From Coriobacteriia bacterium (lineage in GTDB: Bacteria > Actinomycetota > Coriobacteriia > Coriobacteriales > Eggerthellaceae), in NCBI GenBank assembly GCA_030537255.1, contig JAUNOE010000002.1, forward strand, positions 1 through 64,000: 64,000 bases of DNA. The letters run 5' to 3'. Position numbers and translations under genes: made by a program. Below, in pieces: positions 8,363 to 17,884 of the stretch; positions within the stretch are counted from its first letter, which is position 1; each line of letters starts with the position of its first letter. The notes under the pieces are model-generated. The model did no database searches and was not told the origin of the DNA. It worked only from the letters and a program-made list of their open reading frames with translations.

Positions 8363-9769
8363 ATGGTTGCCCGTTCGAACGTTGCCGACGTCGATCGCAG
8401 CCGCTATGACTTCGTCAAGAGCGAAGCCACGAGCGAGCGTCTGAGCGCCGGCCTTACTCCGGAAATTATCCGGGAGATCTCAGCACGCAAGGACGAGCCC
8501 GAATGGATGCTCGATCTGCGCCTGAAGTGCCTGGACATCTACCACCGGACCCCTGTTCCCAACTGGGGTCCGGCACTTGATGGTCTGGACATCGAAAACA
8601 TCGTGACCTATGTCAAGCCTGAAGGCGAGCAGAAGTCTGATTGGGAGTCGGTCCCCGAGGACATCAAAGACACCTTTGATCGATTGGGCATTCCTCAGGC
8701 GGAACGTGCCTACCTGGCGGGCGTTGGTGCTCAGTATGACTCCGAGTTGGTGTATCATAACATTCAGGATTCAGTTGCTGACCAGGGTATTGTCTATTCT
8801 GGTATCGAGGAGGCCATGAAGAATGGCTGGGAAGGGGTCATTCACGACCACTTCATGAAGCTCGTTCCTCCCACCGATCATAAGTTTGCCGCCCTGCATG
8901 GTGCAGTTTGGTCGGGTGGCTCCTTCGTTTACGTGCCTGCGGGAGTCAAGCTCGACTTCCCCCTGCAGAGCTACTTCCGTCTGAACGCCAAGGGTGCTGG
9001 CCAGTTCGAGCACACCTTGATCATCGTTGAGGATGGCGCAGAGTTGCACTTCATCGAGGGTTGTTCGGCTCCTAAGTACAACGTTGCCAACCTGCATGCG
9101 GGTTGCGTCGAGCTGTTCGTGGGCAATGATGCCAAGCTGCGCTACAGCACCATCGAAAACTGGTCCAAGAACATGTACAACCTGAATACCAAGCGCGCCA
9201 CCGTGGGAGCACGTGGCAGCATCGAATGGGTGTCGGGTTCTTTTGGTAGCCACGTGGGCTGTCTCTATCCCATGAGCATCCTGGCGGGCAAAGAGTCAAC
9301 CAGCGAGTTCACGGGCATCACCTTTGCGGGTACTGGTCAGGACTTGGACACGGGTTGCAAGGTGGTATGCGCCGCTCCCGACACCAAGGCCGTGGTCAAT
9401 ACCAAGTCCATTTCGAAGGGTGGTGGCGTGTCAACCTTCCGTTCGTCGGTTGCCGTCACCCCTGCCGCTGAAAACGCCAGTGTCGCCGTTTCGTGCGCAT
9501 CGTTGATGCTCGACGACGAATCGCGCTCTGACACGATTCCTGCCATGGACATCCGGAACCAGAACGTCAGTGTTGGTCATGAGGCTTCTATCGGGCGCAT
9601 TGGCAACGACCTGATGTTCTACTTGATGAGCCGAGGCATTCCCGAAGGCGAGGCTTCGACCATGGTGGTCAATGGCTTTGCAAACCCTGTTTCCAAGGAG
9701 CTTCCCCTGGAGTACGCAGTTGAAATGAACAACCTGATCAAGCTCGAAATGGAAGGGGCGATTGGCTAA
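8363..9769 (+). CDS. sufB: SufB, Fe-S scaffold protein
   Basis: 468 residues, normal for the family. Typical SufB segments are AVWSGGSFVYVPAGV, LHFIEGCSAPKYNVANLHAGCVE, WSKNMYNLNTKRA and SRGIPEGEA near the end, the right-handed beta-helix core on which clusters form with SufC and SufD. Conserved cysteines in the EGCSAP and HAGCVE segments are candidate ligands. ATG 8363 follows sufC by 2 bases; sufD starts right after its TAA. Confidence 0.97.
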   Translation: MVARSNVADVDRSRYDFVKSEATSERLSAGLTPEIIREISARKDEPEWMLDLRLKCLDIYHRTPVPNWGPALDGLDIENIVTYVKPEGEQKSDWESVPEDIKDTFDRLGIPQAERAYLAGVGAQYDSELVYHNIQDSVADQGIVYSGIEEAMKNGWEGVIHDHFMKLVPPTDHKFAALHGAVWSGGSFVYVPAGVKLDFPLQSYFRLNAKGAGQFEHTLIIVEDGAELHFIEGCSAPKYNVANLHAGCVELFVGNDAKLRYSTIENWSKNMYNLNTKRATVGARGSIEWVSGSFGSHVGCLYPMSILAGKESTSEFTGITFAGTGQDLDTGCKVVCAAPDTKAVVNTKSISKGGGVSTFRSSVAVTPAAENASVAVSCASLMLDDESRSDTIPAMDIRNQNVSVGHEASIGRIGNDLMFYLMSRGIPEGEASTMVVNGFANPVSKELPLEYAVEMNNLIKLEMEGAIG

Positions 9770-11170
9770 ATGGAAACCCTCTATCAACCCAACAAGCCCG
9801 AGTTCCAGGACGCAGCCATCGATCTTGGAGTCGTCAATGGGCTCCTTACGAGCACGTGGAACCGCCTGCAGGCAAACGGGCAGAACGTGGAGCTGGCTGG
9901 TTTGCGACCTGCGAACCAGTGGGCAGCCTACGAGCTGGACGTTCCTGGTGACGTCCGTGGTGTCGATCAGGCAACCTTCGATGTTGCCTGGGCGGCCTAT
10001 GAGGAACAGGCTCGAGAAATCAGTGCTCAGCGCCTGACCGTGAAGTCGACCCCTGATGTGAACGGTGTGCCTTTCGAAGCCTTCAAGGTTGCCGCCGCAG
10101 ACGATCTGGACGTGCCTGCCCGTAATGCCATCGCCCGCGGAGCAGTGGATGCTGCCCTGGGTGCTTCGGCCGATGCCGTCTTGCGTGCCCTATCAGGTGA
10201 GCACTTCCTGGTGGACGTGCCTGCCTATCACGCGGCATCCGCCCCCGTGGTCCTGCGTCTGAAGGCGCAGGATGGGGCCTTTGCTTGTGCAAGCCTGGAT
10301 ATGCACGTGCACGAAGGTGCCAAGGTCAAGCTGGTGCTTGAAGCGGATTCGCCCGCCGAAGGCGCTGGTGCTCTGGCGCTGGTCGTTCGCGTTATCGCTG
10401 ATGCGGGCGCTCGCGTGTTCATCAAACAGCAGCAGACCCTGGATGATTCCTGGACCTATCTGGAATCCATCGAAATCAAGACTGCCAATTCGGCACGTGT
10501 CGATGTCGACCAGGTGTACCTGGGTGGCAAGGAATCCTATTTGGGATTCGGCAATGCTCTTCTGGGTGCCAAGAGTGTCTGCAATATCGATACGCACTAC
10601 CTTGCCGCAGGTACTTCGAAGCTCGACTTCAACTACCTCATCAGGCAATTCGGCAAGCAGTCCACCTCGAAGCTCATCTCCAATGGCGTGCTTACCGGAG
10701 CATCGGACAAGGTGTTGCGCGGGACCATTGACCTGATTCATGGTTGCAAGGGTGCGGTTGGCCACGAGCTTGAGAGTGTCCTTTTGGCAAACAAGGACGT
10801 CCGAAACCGCACCATCCCCATCATCTTGTGCGATGACGACGACGTTCAGGGAACTCATGGAGCCACCATCGGTCACGTTCCCGACTCCCAGCGCAACTAT
10901 CTTGCGTCGCGTGGCTTGGATACCTTGCAGATCGAAGGTCTGTTCCTTCGTTCTTTGTTCGAGCATGCCTTGATCGACGCCTTTGATGAGGAGTCGGCGC
11001 GTGCCATCACCCGTCTGGCAAAGACGGTGCTGGGCTACGACATCGCAGATGCCGAGGAGCCTTTGTCCGAAACTAACGAACAGCAGGTTCAGGCAAAGAT
11101 CGATGCAAAGATCGCCGCCGGTTTGGCTGCAGGTCTCGCCGCCCGCGCCAATCAGTCAGAGCAGAACTAA
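9770..11170 (+). CDS. sufD: SufD, Fe-S scaffold partner of SufB
   Basis: 466 residues; paralogue of SufB forming the SufB-C-D complex and needed for iron entry. The C-terminal half is conserved (LKLDFNYLIRQ-like segment, GVLTGASDKVLRGTIDL, NRTIPIILCDDDDVQGTHGAT, YLASRGLDTLQIEGLFL), while the N-terminal 150 residues are divergent as is common for SufD. The ATG directly abuts the sufB stop. The tail is Ala-rich. Confidence 0.94.
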   Translation: METLYQPNKPEFQDAAIDLGVVNGLLTSTWNRLQANGQNVELAGLRPANQWAAYELDVPGDVRGVDQATFDVAWAAYEEQAREISAQRLTVKSTPDVNGVPFEAFKVAAADDLDVPARNAIARGAVDAALGASADAVLRALSGEHFLVDVPAYHAASAPVVLRLKAQDGAFACASLDMHVHEGAKVKLVLEADSPAEGAGALALVVRVIADAGARVFIKQQQTLDDSWTYLESIEIKTANSARVDVDQVYLGGKESYLGFGNALLGAKSVCNIDTHYLAAGTSKLDFNYLIRQFGKQSTSKLISNGVLTGASDKVLRGTIDLIHGCKGAVGHELESVLLANKDVRNRTIPIILCDDDDVQGTHGATIGHVPDSQRNYLASRGLDTLQIEGLFLRSLFEHALIDAFDEESARAITRLAKTVLGYDIADAEEPLSETNEQQVQAKIDAKIAAGLAAGLAARANQSEQN

Positions 11171-11182
11171 GGAAGGTCGCAT

Positions 11183-12439
11183 ATGACCAAGATTACGAAA
11201 GAAGAAGCGCTCGATATTGCGGCAAATCCCTTCAAGCAGGATTTTCCGCTGTTGGTGAACGAATCCGAGCTGGCTTTCTTGGATAGCGCGGCAACCGCGC
11301 AGCGTCCTCGTGTAGCGTTGGATGCCCAGCGCACCTTCTACGAAACCATGAATTCGAATCCCTTGCGTGGCCTGTATCGCCTGAGTGTTGCTGCCACGCA
11401 GGCCATTGACGATGCACGTCGCGATGTGGCCCGCTTCATCGGCGTTGAAGATTCTGACGAAATCGTCTTTACCCGCAACGCCAGCGAATCGCTGAATCTG
11501 TTGGCGTTGAGCTATGCACCGAGCATCCTTGAGCCAGGCGACGAGGTGGTCATCTCCATCATGGAGCATCACTCGAACCTTATCCCCTGGCAGCAGGCTT
11601 GTGCTCGAACGGGTGCCACGCTGGTCTTTTTGCGCCCCGATTCCGAAGGCGTCATTACCGAGGAAGAGATGGATGCCAAAATTGGTCCCAAGACCAAGAT
11701 TGTCTCGTGTACCCATGTCTCTAATGTCCTGGGTGTTCGCAATCCCATTGAGCAGTTGACCCAGAAGGCTCACGCTCAGGGTGCTCTCATGTTTGTGGAT
11801 GGTGCCCAGTCCATGCCTCACATCCCCGTGGACGTGCGCGCCTTGGGCTGTGATGCTCTGGCATTCAGTGGTCATAAGGTGTTCGGTCCCATGGGCGTTG
11901 GCGTGTTGTGGGCCAAGCGTGAGTTGCTTGAGTCCATGGATCCGCTCTATACCGGCGGTGAGATGATCGACAACGTGACCGAGGCCACTGCCACCTGGGC
12001 GCCCATTCCCATGAAGTTCGAGACGGGCACGCAGGACGCTGCTGGCATCGCCGGTCTGGGAGCTGCCATTCGCTATGTTGAGGATCTTGGCCTGGATGTG
12101 CTTGAAGCTCGCGAGGCTGCTTTGACCGCAGAGTGCGTGCGTCGCTTGTCCGAGCTGGACTATATCGACATTATCGGCCCTACCGATCCTGCTGCTCACA
12201 TTGGGGTCGTTTCGTTCAACGTCCGCGGCATTCACCCTCACGACGTCTCCTCCATCATGGATACGGCAAACGTGGCTATCCGTGCGGGCCATCATTGTGC
12301 CCAGCCCCTGCTTGCCTGGATGGATGTCGAAAATGGCAGCTGCTGCCGAGCAAGCTTGGCTTTCTACAATGACGAATCCGATATCGACCGCCTGGTTGAT
12401 GCGGTGAAACTGGTTTGGAGGATTTTCCATGGGGCTTGA
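11183..12439 (+). CDS. sufS: SufS, group II cysteine desulfurase
   Basis: 418-residue PLP enzyme that takes sulfur from cysteine as a persulfide and passes it to SufU. Motifs: LDSAATAQRP at the N-terminus, EHHSNLIPW, DGAQSMPHIPVDV, PLP lysine in FSGHKVFGPMG, and catalytic cysteine in GHHCAQPLL. AAGGAAGGTCGCAT precedes ATG 11183. It overlaps sufU by 11 bases. Confidence 0.97.
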   Translation: MTKITKEEALDIAANPFKQDFPLLVNESELAFLDSAATAQRPRVALDAQRTFYETMNSNPLRGLYRLSVAATQAIDDARRDVARFIGVEDSDEIVFTRNASESLNLLALSYAPSILEPGDEVVISIMEHHSNLIPWQQACARTGATLVFLRPDSEGVITEEEMDAKIGPKTKIVSCTHVSNVLGVRNPIEQLTQKAHAQGALMFVDGAQSMPHIPVDVRALGCDALAFSGHKVFGPMGVGVLWAKRELLESMDPLYTGGEMIDNVTEATATWAPIPMKFETGTQDAAGIAGLGAAIRYVEDLGLDVLEAREAALTAECVRRLSELDYIDIIGPTDPAAHIGVVSFNVRGIHPHDVSSIMDTANVAIRAGHHCAQPLLAWMDVENGSCCRASLAFYNDESDIDRLVDAVKLVWRIFHGA

Positions 12440-12959
12440 GAGCATCTATCAGGGTGCGTTGATGGAGCATAACTCCTATCCCACCTGCAAATATCCGCTT
12501 GACGAGGCAACGCATGTTCACGAGGGCGTGAACCCTTCCTGTGGCGACGACATCGTCCTGTCGCTCATTGTCGAAGACGGCGTCATCGTCGAAGCCGCCT
12601 TCCAGGGCAGCGGTTGTGCAATTTCGCAGGCATCGGCTGACATCATGGCCGAGCTGGTAACCGACAAGACGGTGGAGGAAGCAGAAGCCCTGGCCGAAAC
12701 CTTCCTTGCCATGATTCGTGGCGAAGAGCTTACCGAAGAGCAGAAAGCTTCCTTGGGTGAGGCTGCCGAGCTCGAAGGCATTTCTCGCATGCCTGCCCGC
12801 GTCAAGTGCGCTCAGCTGGGCTGGCGTACCCTGAAGCAGATCATCGACGAAGGCGAGGACGCAGGTTCGGGCAATTCTGACTTCGAGGCCCTGGACGGCG
12901 AAGACCCTGCGCAAGCTGCGGCCGAGGCCGCGGCTGTTCGTGCGGCGGGCATCGAATAG
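12429..12959 (+). CDS. sufU: SufU, zinc-dependent sulfurtransferase
   Basis: 176 residues. The three cysteines that bind Zn and accept persulfide from SufS are in NPSCGDD, GSGCAIS and RVKCAQLGW, and the Asp of NPSCGDD is also a ligand. The extra residues between the second and third cysteine are of the SufU kind rather than IscU. A Glu/Ala-rich tail of about 30 residues follows. TTTGGAGG (about 12414-12421) sits before ATG 12429, which overlaps sufS. Confidence 0.95.
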   Translation: MGLESIYQGALMEHNSYPTCKYPLDEATHVHEGVNPSCGDDIVLSLIVEDGVIVEAAFQGSGCAISQASADIMAELVTDKTVEEAEALAETFLAMIRGEELTEEQKASLGEAAELEGISRMPARVKCAQLGWRTLKQIIDEGEDAGSGNSDFEALDGEDPAQAAAEAAAVRAAGIE

Positions 12960-12977
12960 CGTTGGGGCTGATTCGGC

Positions 12978-13451
12978 ATGATGATCACGACCAAGGGACG
13001 CTATGCCTTGCGCCTGATGATTGACGTAGGATGCCTTCCCGAAGGGGAGCGAACCAGCCTTCGCTCGGTCTCCGAGCGAACGGGTATCAGCGTCAAATAT
13101 CTTGAGCAGCTGGCAAAGACCATGGTGGGTCAGGGTTTCCTTGTTTCGGCTCGAGGTGCGCATGGGGGCTACTCTCTGGCCTTGCCTGCTGCAGAGATTT
13201 CTGCGGGTGACATTCTGCGTGCTGCCGAAGGTTCCTATGCTCCCGTCGAGTGTCTTCAGGATGGGGCTCCCTTGTGCCCTCTGCACGACGATTGCGCCAC
13301 TGTTGGGTTTTGGGCGGGTCTCGAGGCGGCCATCGACTCCTATGTCGACAGCGTTACTTTGGGTAACCTGGTTGCACAGCAACGTATGAGCCAGACCATC
13401 TCAGGCGATAAGTTTTTTCGGGAAGTAGAAGGACGCCTGGCGAATTGCTAG
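12978..13451 (+). CDS. Rrf2-family Fe-S-sensing repressor of the suf operon
   Basis: 157 residues with the Rrf2 winged helix (TTKGRYALRLMIDV at the N-terminus, SVKYLEQLAK recognition helix, RGAHGGYSLA wing) and a cysteine cluster C-x7-C-x5-C (ECLQDGAPLCPLHDDC) that in relatives such as IscR holds a [2Fe-2S] cluster. It ends the suf operon, so feedback control by cluster status is likely; the ACTAT-N3-ATAGT dyad at 7326 is the candidate site. ATG 12978 and ATG 12981 are both possible starts. Confidence 0.92.
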   Translation: MMITTKGRYALRLMIDVGCLPEGERTSLRSVSERTGISVKYLEQLAKTMVGQGFLVSARGAHGGYSLALPAAEISAGDILRAAEGSYAPVECLQDGAPLCPLHDDCATVGFWAGLEAAIDSYVDSVTLGNLVAQQRMSQTISGDKFFREVEGRLANC

Positions 13452-13530
13452 GATCGCTCATTGCGATATTCCCTTGCTGACCAGCTCGGACACCTTGGAA
13501 CCAGCCCGATGTGCGAGTGGGTTCACCGAA

Positions 13531-13546
13531 TGTTTAACGTGAAACA
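13531..13546. promoter_or_regulatory. second parS-like site
   Basis: TGTTTAACGTGAAACA matches the actinobacterial parS consensus TGTTTCACGTGAAACA at 15 of 16 positions. It lies in the gap after the rrf2 gene, 7 bases before a strong terminator hairpin, and 12.5 kb from the first site. Confidence 0.7.
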
Positions 13547-13552
13547 CCTACA

Positions 13553-13592
13553 AAGAGGCCCTCTCTTCTTGCATGAGAAGAGAGGGCCTCTT
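13553..13592. terminator. strong bidirectional terminator
   Basis: A 17-bp perfect stem (13553-13569 / 13576-13592) with the six-base loop TGCATG. It lies between the suf operon and the convergent gene ending at 13640. Short A- and T-rich flanks suit termination from both sides. Confidence 0.88.
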
Positions 13593-13639
13593 GCTTTATA
13601 TGGGCGCTCGGATGACGAACGCCCAGTCCGGTGCCTTGA

Positions 13640-15340
13640 CTAGAGGGCGCTTCCCAGCTTGCCGCTCTTGGTGGTGAAGATGCGTACCAGCGTGTAGGGG
13701 TCGCTGCCATCGCTGGGAGTGATGTTGCTGACGCCCACCAGCTTAGTGCAGATGCCGCTGCTGGCTAGGTACTCTCCCCAGTCGTCAGTGTCGGAGGGCA
13801 GATCGATACTGAAGTAGCGCTTTTTTGCAAAGTGGATGCCTGCGATGCTACGGGTGCTCTTCACGCAGAACCATTCTCCGCACCAGCAGGGCTCGGCACT
13901 CGGCGTGCGGCCGTAGCGTAGCCAGCTGCTCAGGTTGTCGTATTCGTGAGGCTGAGTCTTTTGCATGGGGGTGTAGGTTCCCAGCTTGGCGATGCCGCCG
14001 CCGTAGTTGTAGGTGTCGGTAAAGCCGAAGGAAAAGCCCGTCCGTCCGTAGCTGGCTTGGTCGGGGTGCATGTTGGAGGGCAGGACCATGGTGTCGGTCA
14101 CTTCGCCCGAGTTGCCATCAAGCAGGGTGAGCTGGTAGTAGGTGCCCGTAGCTTCTGCTCGAGGCGTGCACACGACGCCTTCGTCAACGGGGGAAAGGCG
14201 GGTAGCAAAGGCGCGCTTGCTGCTTACGAGGTCAGTGTGGTCCTTGCTGCCAAAGGTGGCGCTCCTGACCACGCTTGGCGAAGCGGCTTCATCCCCTTCG
14301 GTGTTGGGGCACAGCTGCCAGAAGGCGCGCGATTGGGTTGCTGCAATTGAGGGAATCAGCCAGTTGGCATCGCCTTCGTCAAGGCGCAGGGCCTTATCAA
14401 GCTTTCCCTCGGAGAAGCTTGCGGCATAGACGCGCCAGCTGGATTCGTAGGGATTGGACTCGACCCAGACCAATCCCTTTTCGGAAAGACGGGCATCAAC
14501 GATTTCGAAGCCATCCTTCGTTCCCTTTGCCTTGCTCAAGAGCTTGGTTGTGTTGCCCGAGGAAAGGCTCATGCAACGAACGGTGTTCAAGGGCGAGGAA
14601 GTTTCTCCGGGGACCAGCAGGCAGGCATAGCTGTCGTTGTCGGCGAACACCAGGGTGCCAAAGGGAAGGTGGTGCTTGCCCTTGGTTTCGACGTAGGTTG
14701 ACTGCTTGACCTGCTTCAGGTCGTCGACGCCCGTGATGGCTTCTTCGGCGACGGAGATGTAGTTGACGGTGTCCGAGGAACCTTCGAAATGGTCGATAGC
14801 CATGCTGATGCCGCCACCGACCAGAGCTACGCCACCGAGTGCTGCCGCTCCGACCACCACGTTACGACGAGTCAGGAGCATCTCGGGGCCTTGGTTGGGG
14901 GCGCCTCCTTCCAGACCCACGTTGCCAGGGCCAGAGGTTTGCGCCTGCTGGGAGGAAAAGGTAGGCAGGGTTCCCTTCTGGGTGCCAGCAAACGACGTGG
15001 AGAAGCCACCCTGGTCCTTATGTGAAAATGAATTGACCACCGAGCTAATTCCTGCACCGATGCTGCCGACGACGCCGCCGACAATCTGCGGGATGCTGGG
15101 TGTGGGGCTCTGGACCGAGCCGCGACGGCTTCCGGGTGCCTGATTTCTGTTGCGGGTTGTGCTACGAGACGCCTGCGTCGGGTTTTTCATGCGCGGGGAC
15201 GTGTAGTTCTTTCCGCTGCGCTTGCCGGGGCTGGTGTAGCCTTGGGTCCCCCTTCCAGTGCCGCCACGTGAAGCAGAAGGGCGTGCGGCAGGACGCTGGG
15301 TGCGCTTGCCTCGTCCGTTATCGGTTCGCTTTGTGGGCAC
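13640..15340 (-). CDS. membrane-anchored protein with large extracytoplasmic domain, function unknown
   Basis: 566 residues from GTG 15340, chosen because AAAGGA lies about 8-13 bases upstream; the frame is open to an ATG at 15412 but that extension has no good ribosome site. Residues 1-150 are low-complexity, basic and Ser/Thr/Gly/Arg-rich (cytoplasmic, disordered). A twin-arginine-like TRRNVVVGAAALGG (arginines at about 158-159) begins a hydrophobic helix to about 183. The rest, about 380 residues, has repeated short beta segments with aromatic residues (LVWVES, RAFWQLCP, PCWCGEWFCVKS), suggesting a beta-propeller-like sensor or binding domain outside the cell. It is divergent from the two-component system at 15587, which hints at a shared regulatory region. 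I do not recognise a family. Confidence 0.75.
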   Translation of the reverse strand: MPTKRTDNGRGKRTQRPAARPSASRGGTGRGTQGYTSPGKRSGKNYTSPRMKNPTQASRSTTRNRNQAPGSRRGSVQSPTPSIPQIVGGVVGSIGAGISSVVNSFSHKDQGGFSTSFAGTQKGTLPTFSSQQAQTSGPGNVGLEGGAPNQGPEMLLTRRNVVVGAAALGGVALVGGGISMAIDHFEGSSDTVNYISVAEEAITGVDDLKQVKQSTYVETKGKHHLPFGTLVFADNDSYACLLVPGETSSPLNTVRCMSLSSGNTTKLLSKAKGTKDGFEIVDARLSEKGLVWVESNPYESSWRVYAASFSEGKLDKALRLDEGDANWLIPSIAATQSRAFWQLCPNTEGDEAASPSVVRSATFGSKDHTDLVSSKRAFATRLSPVDEGVVCTPRAEATGTYYQLTLLDGNSGEVTDTMVLPSNMHPDQASYGRTGFSFGFTDTYNYGGGIAKLGTYTPMQKTQPHEYDNLSSWLRYGRTPSAEPCWCGEWFCVKSTRSIAGIHFAKKRYFSIDLPSDTDDWGEYLASSGICTKLVGVSNITPSDGSDPYTLVRIFTTKSGKLGSAL

Positions 15341-15586
15341 GGCTGGTCCTTTCTTTCGAAAGAGGGGGTATGCATTCTTTGTGGTAAATGCGGGAAAACA
15401 TTGTGGCATCAACGCAGCCTTTAAGGGAGCTTTGAGGCTAATTGATACAATAAATCACAAAGATTGGACGCGGGACATTTGCATCGTCTCGCTCCTCTGG
15501 AATCGGCGTCCGCCCGTCAAAGTGGAAGTACGAGCGAAAGCGCATGTGGGATGCCCGTTCCAAGCGTTCTGCACGAAGGAGAGAAC

Positions 15587-16297
15587 ATGAACACTGCAGA
15601 CACTCGTCGTATCCTTCTGGTTGAAGACGAAAAGGCTATCCGTGACGCCGTCGCTGCCTATCTTGAGCGCGAAAGCTATCTGGTTGTTGCCGTGGGCGAT
15701 GGTCAGGAGGCACTCGAGGAATTCTCGAAGCACCACTTCGATCTGGTCATCCTTGACCTCATGCTTCCCCGTGTTCCTGGTGAGCGCGTCTGCCGCGTTA
15801 TTCGCGACAACTCGGATTGCCCCATCATCATGCTGACGGCAAAGGGTGAGGTCGAGGACCGTATCATTGGTCTCGAACTGGGCGCCGACGACTATCTGGT
15901 GAAGCCCTTCAGCCCTCGTGAGCTGGTCGCTCGCGTTCGCGCTTTGCTTCGTCGTGTCCACGCTGATGCAGAGCCCCAGCGTGAGGTCATGGAATTTGGC
16001 GACCTCACCATCGACATCAGCGGTCACAAGGTGTTGGTGCATGGCAAGGAAGTGGACTTTACCGCTTCTGAATTCAAGCTGCTCACCACGCTGTGCCGTC
16101 AGCCTGGCCGCGTCTACAGCCGTATGGAGCTGGTCGAAAAGGTCCTGGGTTACGACTTCGAAGGCTATGAGCGCACCATTGATTCTCACGTGAAGAACCT
16201 GCGCGCAAAGCTGGGCGACAACCCCCGCAATCCCACTTGGCTGCACACCGTGCATGGCGTGGGCTATCGCTTCGAGGATCCTACCAAGAACAACTAG
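15587..16297 (+). CDS. OmpR/PhoB-family response regulator
   Basis: 236 residues. Receiver domain (about 7-120) with acidic pocket VEDE, phospho-acceptor Asp in LVILDLMLPR, the conserved Thr in MLTAKG and Lys in YLVKPFSP. C-terminal winged helix (about 140-232) with LTASEF-like VDFTASEFKLL, ERTIDSHVKNLRAKLG and VHGVGYRF. The frame is open back to 15464, but ATG 15587 has GAAGGAGAG upstream and starts just before RILLVEDE. Its histidine kinase follows 27 bases later. The resemblance is to RegX3/PhoP-type regulators; the regulon is unknown. Confidence 0.95.
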   Translation: MNTADTRRILLVEDEKAIRDAVAAYLERESYLVVAVGDGQEALEEFSKHHFDLVILDLMLPRVPGERVCRVIRDNSDCPIIMLTAKGEVEDRIIGLELGADDYLVKPFSPRELVARVRALLRRVHADAEPQREVMEFGDLTIDISGHKVLVHGKEVDFTASEFKLLTTLCRQPGRVYSRMELVEKVLGYDFEGYERTIDSHVKNLRAKLGDNPRNPTWLHTVHGVGYRFEDPTKNN

Positions 16298-16324
16298 TGC
16301 GCTTAAGGAGGGGCTGACTACCCA

Positions 16325-17821
16325 ATGAGCACCAAGAAGCCTTTGGCTGACGCCACCGAGGGAGTAGATCCCGAGACTGGCCAGCCCCGAACCGAACGCA
16401 AAACGGGCTCCTATACCTCCCGGGTCATGGGGGCCTTCTTCGCAGTTGCCAGCATGACCGTGCTGATCATCGTGGTCGTGCTGGCTTCTGTGTGGAACAC
16501 CCATTTCAGGGACTACACGCATGACAGCATGCAAAACCTTGCTGCCTCTCTGGCAGAGTCCATTGGGTATTCCTACGGAAGCAGCGCGTCCAAGGACGAG
16601 GAATGGGACCTGGACACGCTTGCCTGTGTAAACGTGGCAAGCGACCTGTTCGATACCTGGAACATTAGGGTCGAAGACGAAAAGGGTGCGGTTGTCTACG
16701 ACAATGATCAGACTTCCAGCAAGTTGTTTGGTCCGCAGAAGGGTGGCGAATCTGTCGCCAGCGCCCCCATCATGGTCAAGGACGAACAGGTGGGCACGGT
16801 GTATGTGCGCGTGTTTGGCTCAACTGATCTCTCCACCGCGCTTGATAGGGAATTTCAGTCTCGTTCGTATCAGGCCATTGTTTTGGCTGGTTTGATTGCC
16901 CTGATTGCTGCCCTTATCGTGGGCTTCCTGTTCAGCCGGGCACTGGTGAGGCCCATCAACGGTATCGCCCATGCCGCCAACCGCATCAAGGAAGGCGACT
17001 ACTCCGCTCGTTCGGGCCTGTCGGGCAATGACGAAATCTCGCGTCTGGGCGAAACCTTTGACCGCATGGCCGAGTCCATCGAAGCCAACCGCGACCTCGA
17101 GCGTCGTCTGGTGACCGACGTGGCCCATGAGCTGCGCACCCCCCTGATGGCCATCCAGGCAACGGTCGAAGCTATCATCGATGGCGTGTACGAGCCGAGC
17201 CCTGAGCGATTGGAGACCTTGAATTCCGAGGTCAGACGTCTGTCGCGCCTGGTTGATGCGCTGTTGAAGCTCTCGCGCCTGGAAAACAGGGCTAACCCTG
17301 TGGAGATGACGCGCCTAGACCTCTCGGAGCTCTTGGAAACCGTGGCGGAAAGTCACAAGGCCTTCGTCGTTGACTCGGGCTTGAACTTCGAGTTCCGCCG
17401 CGATCCGCATGTCTACATCCTCGGCAATGCCGACATGATTCGTCAGGCCACGGCAAACCTTATTTCTAACGCCGTGCGCTACACACCCGAGGGCGGCACC
17501 GTGACCCTTTCTGTGAAGAAGGGCGACATCATGGGTCAAATCGCCGTTAGCGACACAGGTATTGGCCTGACCCCCGAGGAAGCCAAGATGGTGTTTAGCC
17601 GTTTCTGGCGCGCCGATCGTGGTCGCGCCCGTGATACGGGCGGCTTGGGCATCGGCCTTTCGGTCGTCAAGGAAATCGTCGATCGCCATAACGGCTGGGT
17701 GCACGTCGACGGTCGCCCCAACGAAGGTGCCTGCTTCACCATCTACATTCCGCTCATCCGTGAGCAGGAGCGTCCTCGCCGCTTGCGGATTGGGCGAGAA
17801 AACCCGAAGAATCTTTCATAA
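16325..17821 (+). CDS. membrane sensor histidine kinase
   Basis: 498 residues. Two membrane helices (about 37-60 and 180-204) enclose an extracytoplasmic sensor region of about 120 residues; then HAMP (about 205-258), HisKA with phospho-acceptor His in VAHELRTPL (near residue 268), and HATPase with N box NLISNAVRYTPEG, G1 VSDTGIGL, F box FSRFWR and G2 GGLGIGLSVV. GGAGGGGC precedes ATG 16325. With the regulator at 15587 it forms a complete two-component system; the signal is not evident. Confidence 0.95.
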   Translation: MSTKKPLADATEGVDPETGQPRTERKTGSYTSRVMGAFFAVASMTVLIIVVVLASVWNTHFRDYTHDSMQNLAASLAESIGYSYGSSASKDEEWDLDTLACVNVASDLFDTWNIRVEDEKGAVVYDNDQTSSKLFGPQKGGESVASAPIMVKDEQVGTVYVRVFGSTDLSTALDREFQSRSYQAIVLAGLIALIAALIVGFLFSRALVRPINGIAHAANRIKEGDYSARSGLSGNDEISRLGETFDRMAESIEANRDLERRLVTDVAHELRTPLMAIQATVEAIIDGVYEPSPERLETLNSEVRRLSRLVDALLKLSRLENRANPVEMTRLDLSELLETVAESHKAFVVDSGLNFEFRRDPHVYILGNADMIRQATANLISNAVRYTPEGGTVTLSVKKGDIMGQIAVSDTGIGLTPEEAKMVFSRFWRADRGRARDTGGLGIGLSVVKEIVDRHNGWVHVDGRPNEGACFTIYIPLIREQERPRRLRIGRENPKNLS

Positions 17822-17884
17822 TGTGGGGCCTTTGTTCCATAATGAGGAGATAACTCAAACGTTTCGTGACGAAAGAAGGCATCC

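Noticed and set aside
13461-13643. 60-codon plus-strand ORF after the rrf2 gene
   Set aside because: It runs through the parS-like site and the long terminator hairpin, and has no ribosome site.
15265-15280. Third parS-like CCACGTGAA
   Set aside because: Only about 11 of 16 bases match and it lies within a coding region.
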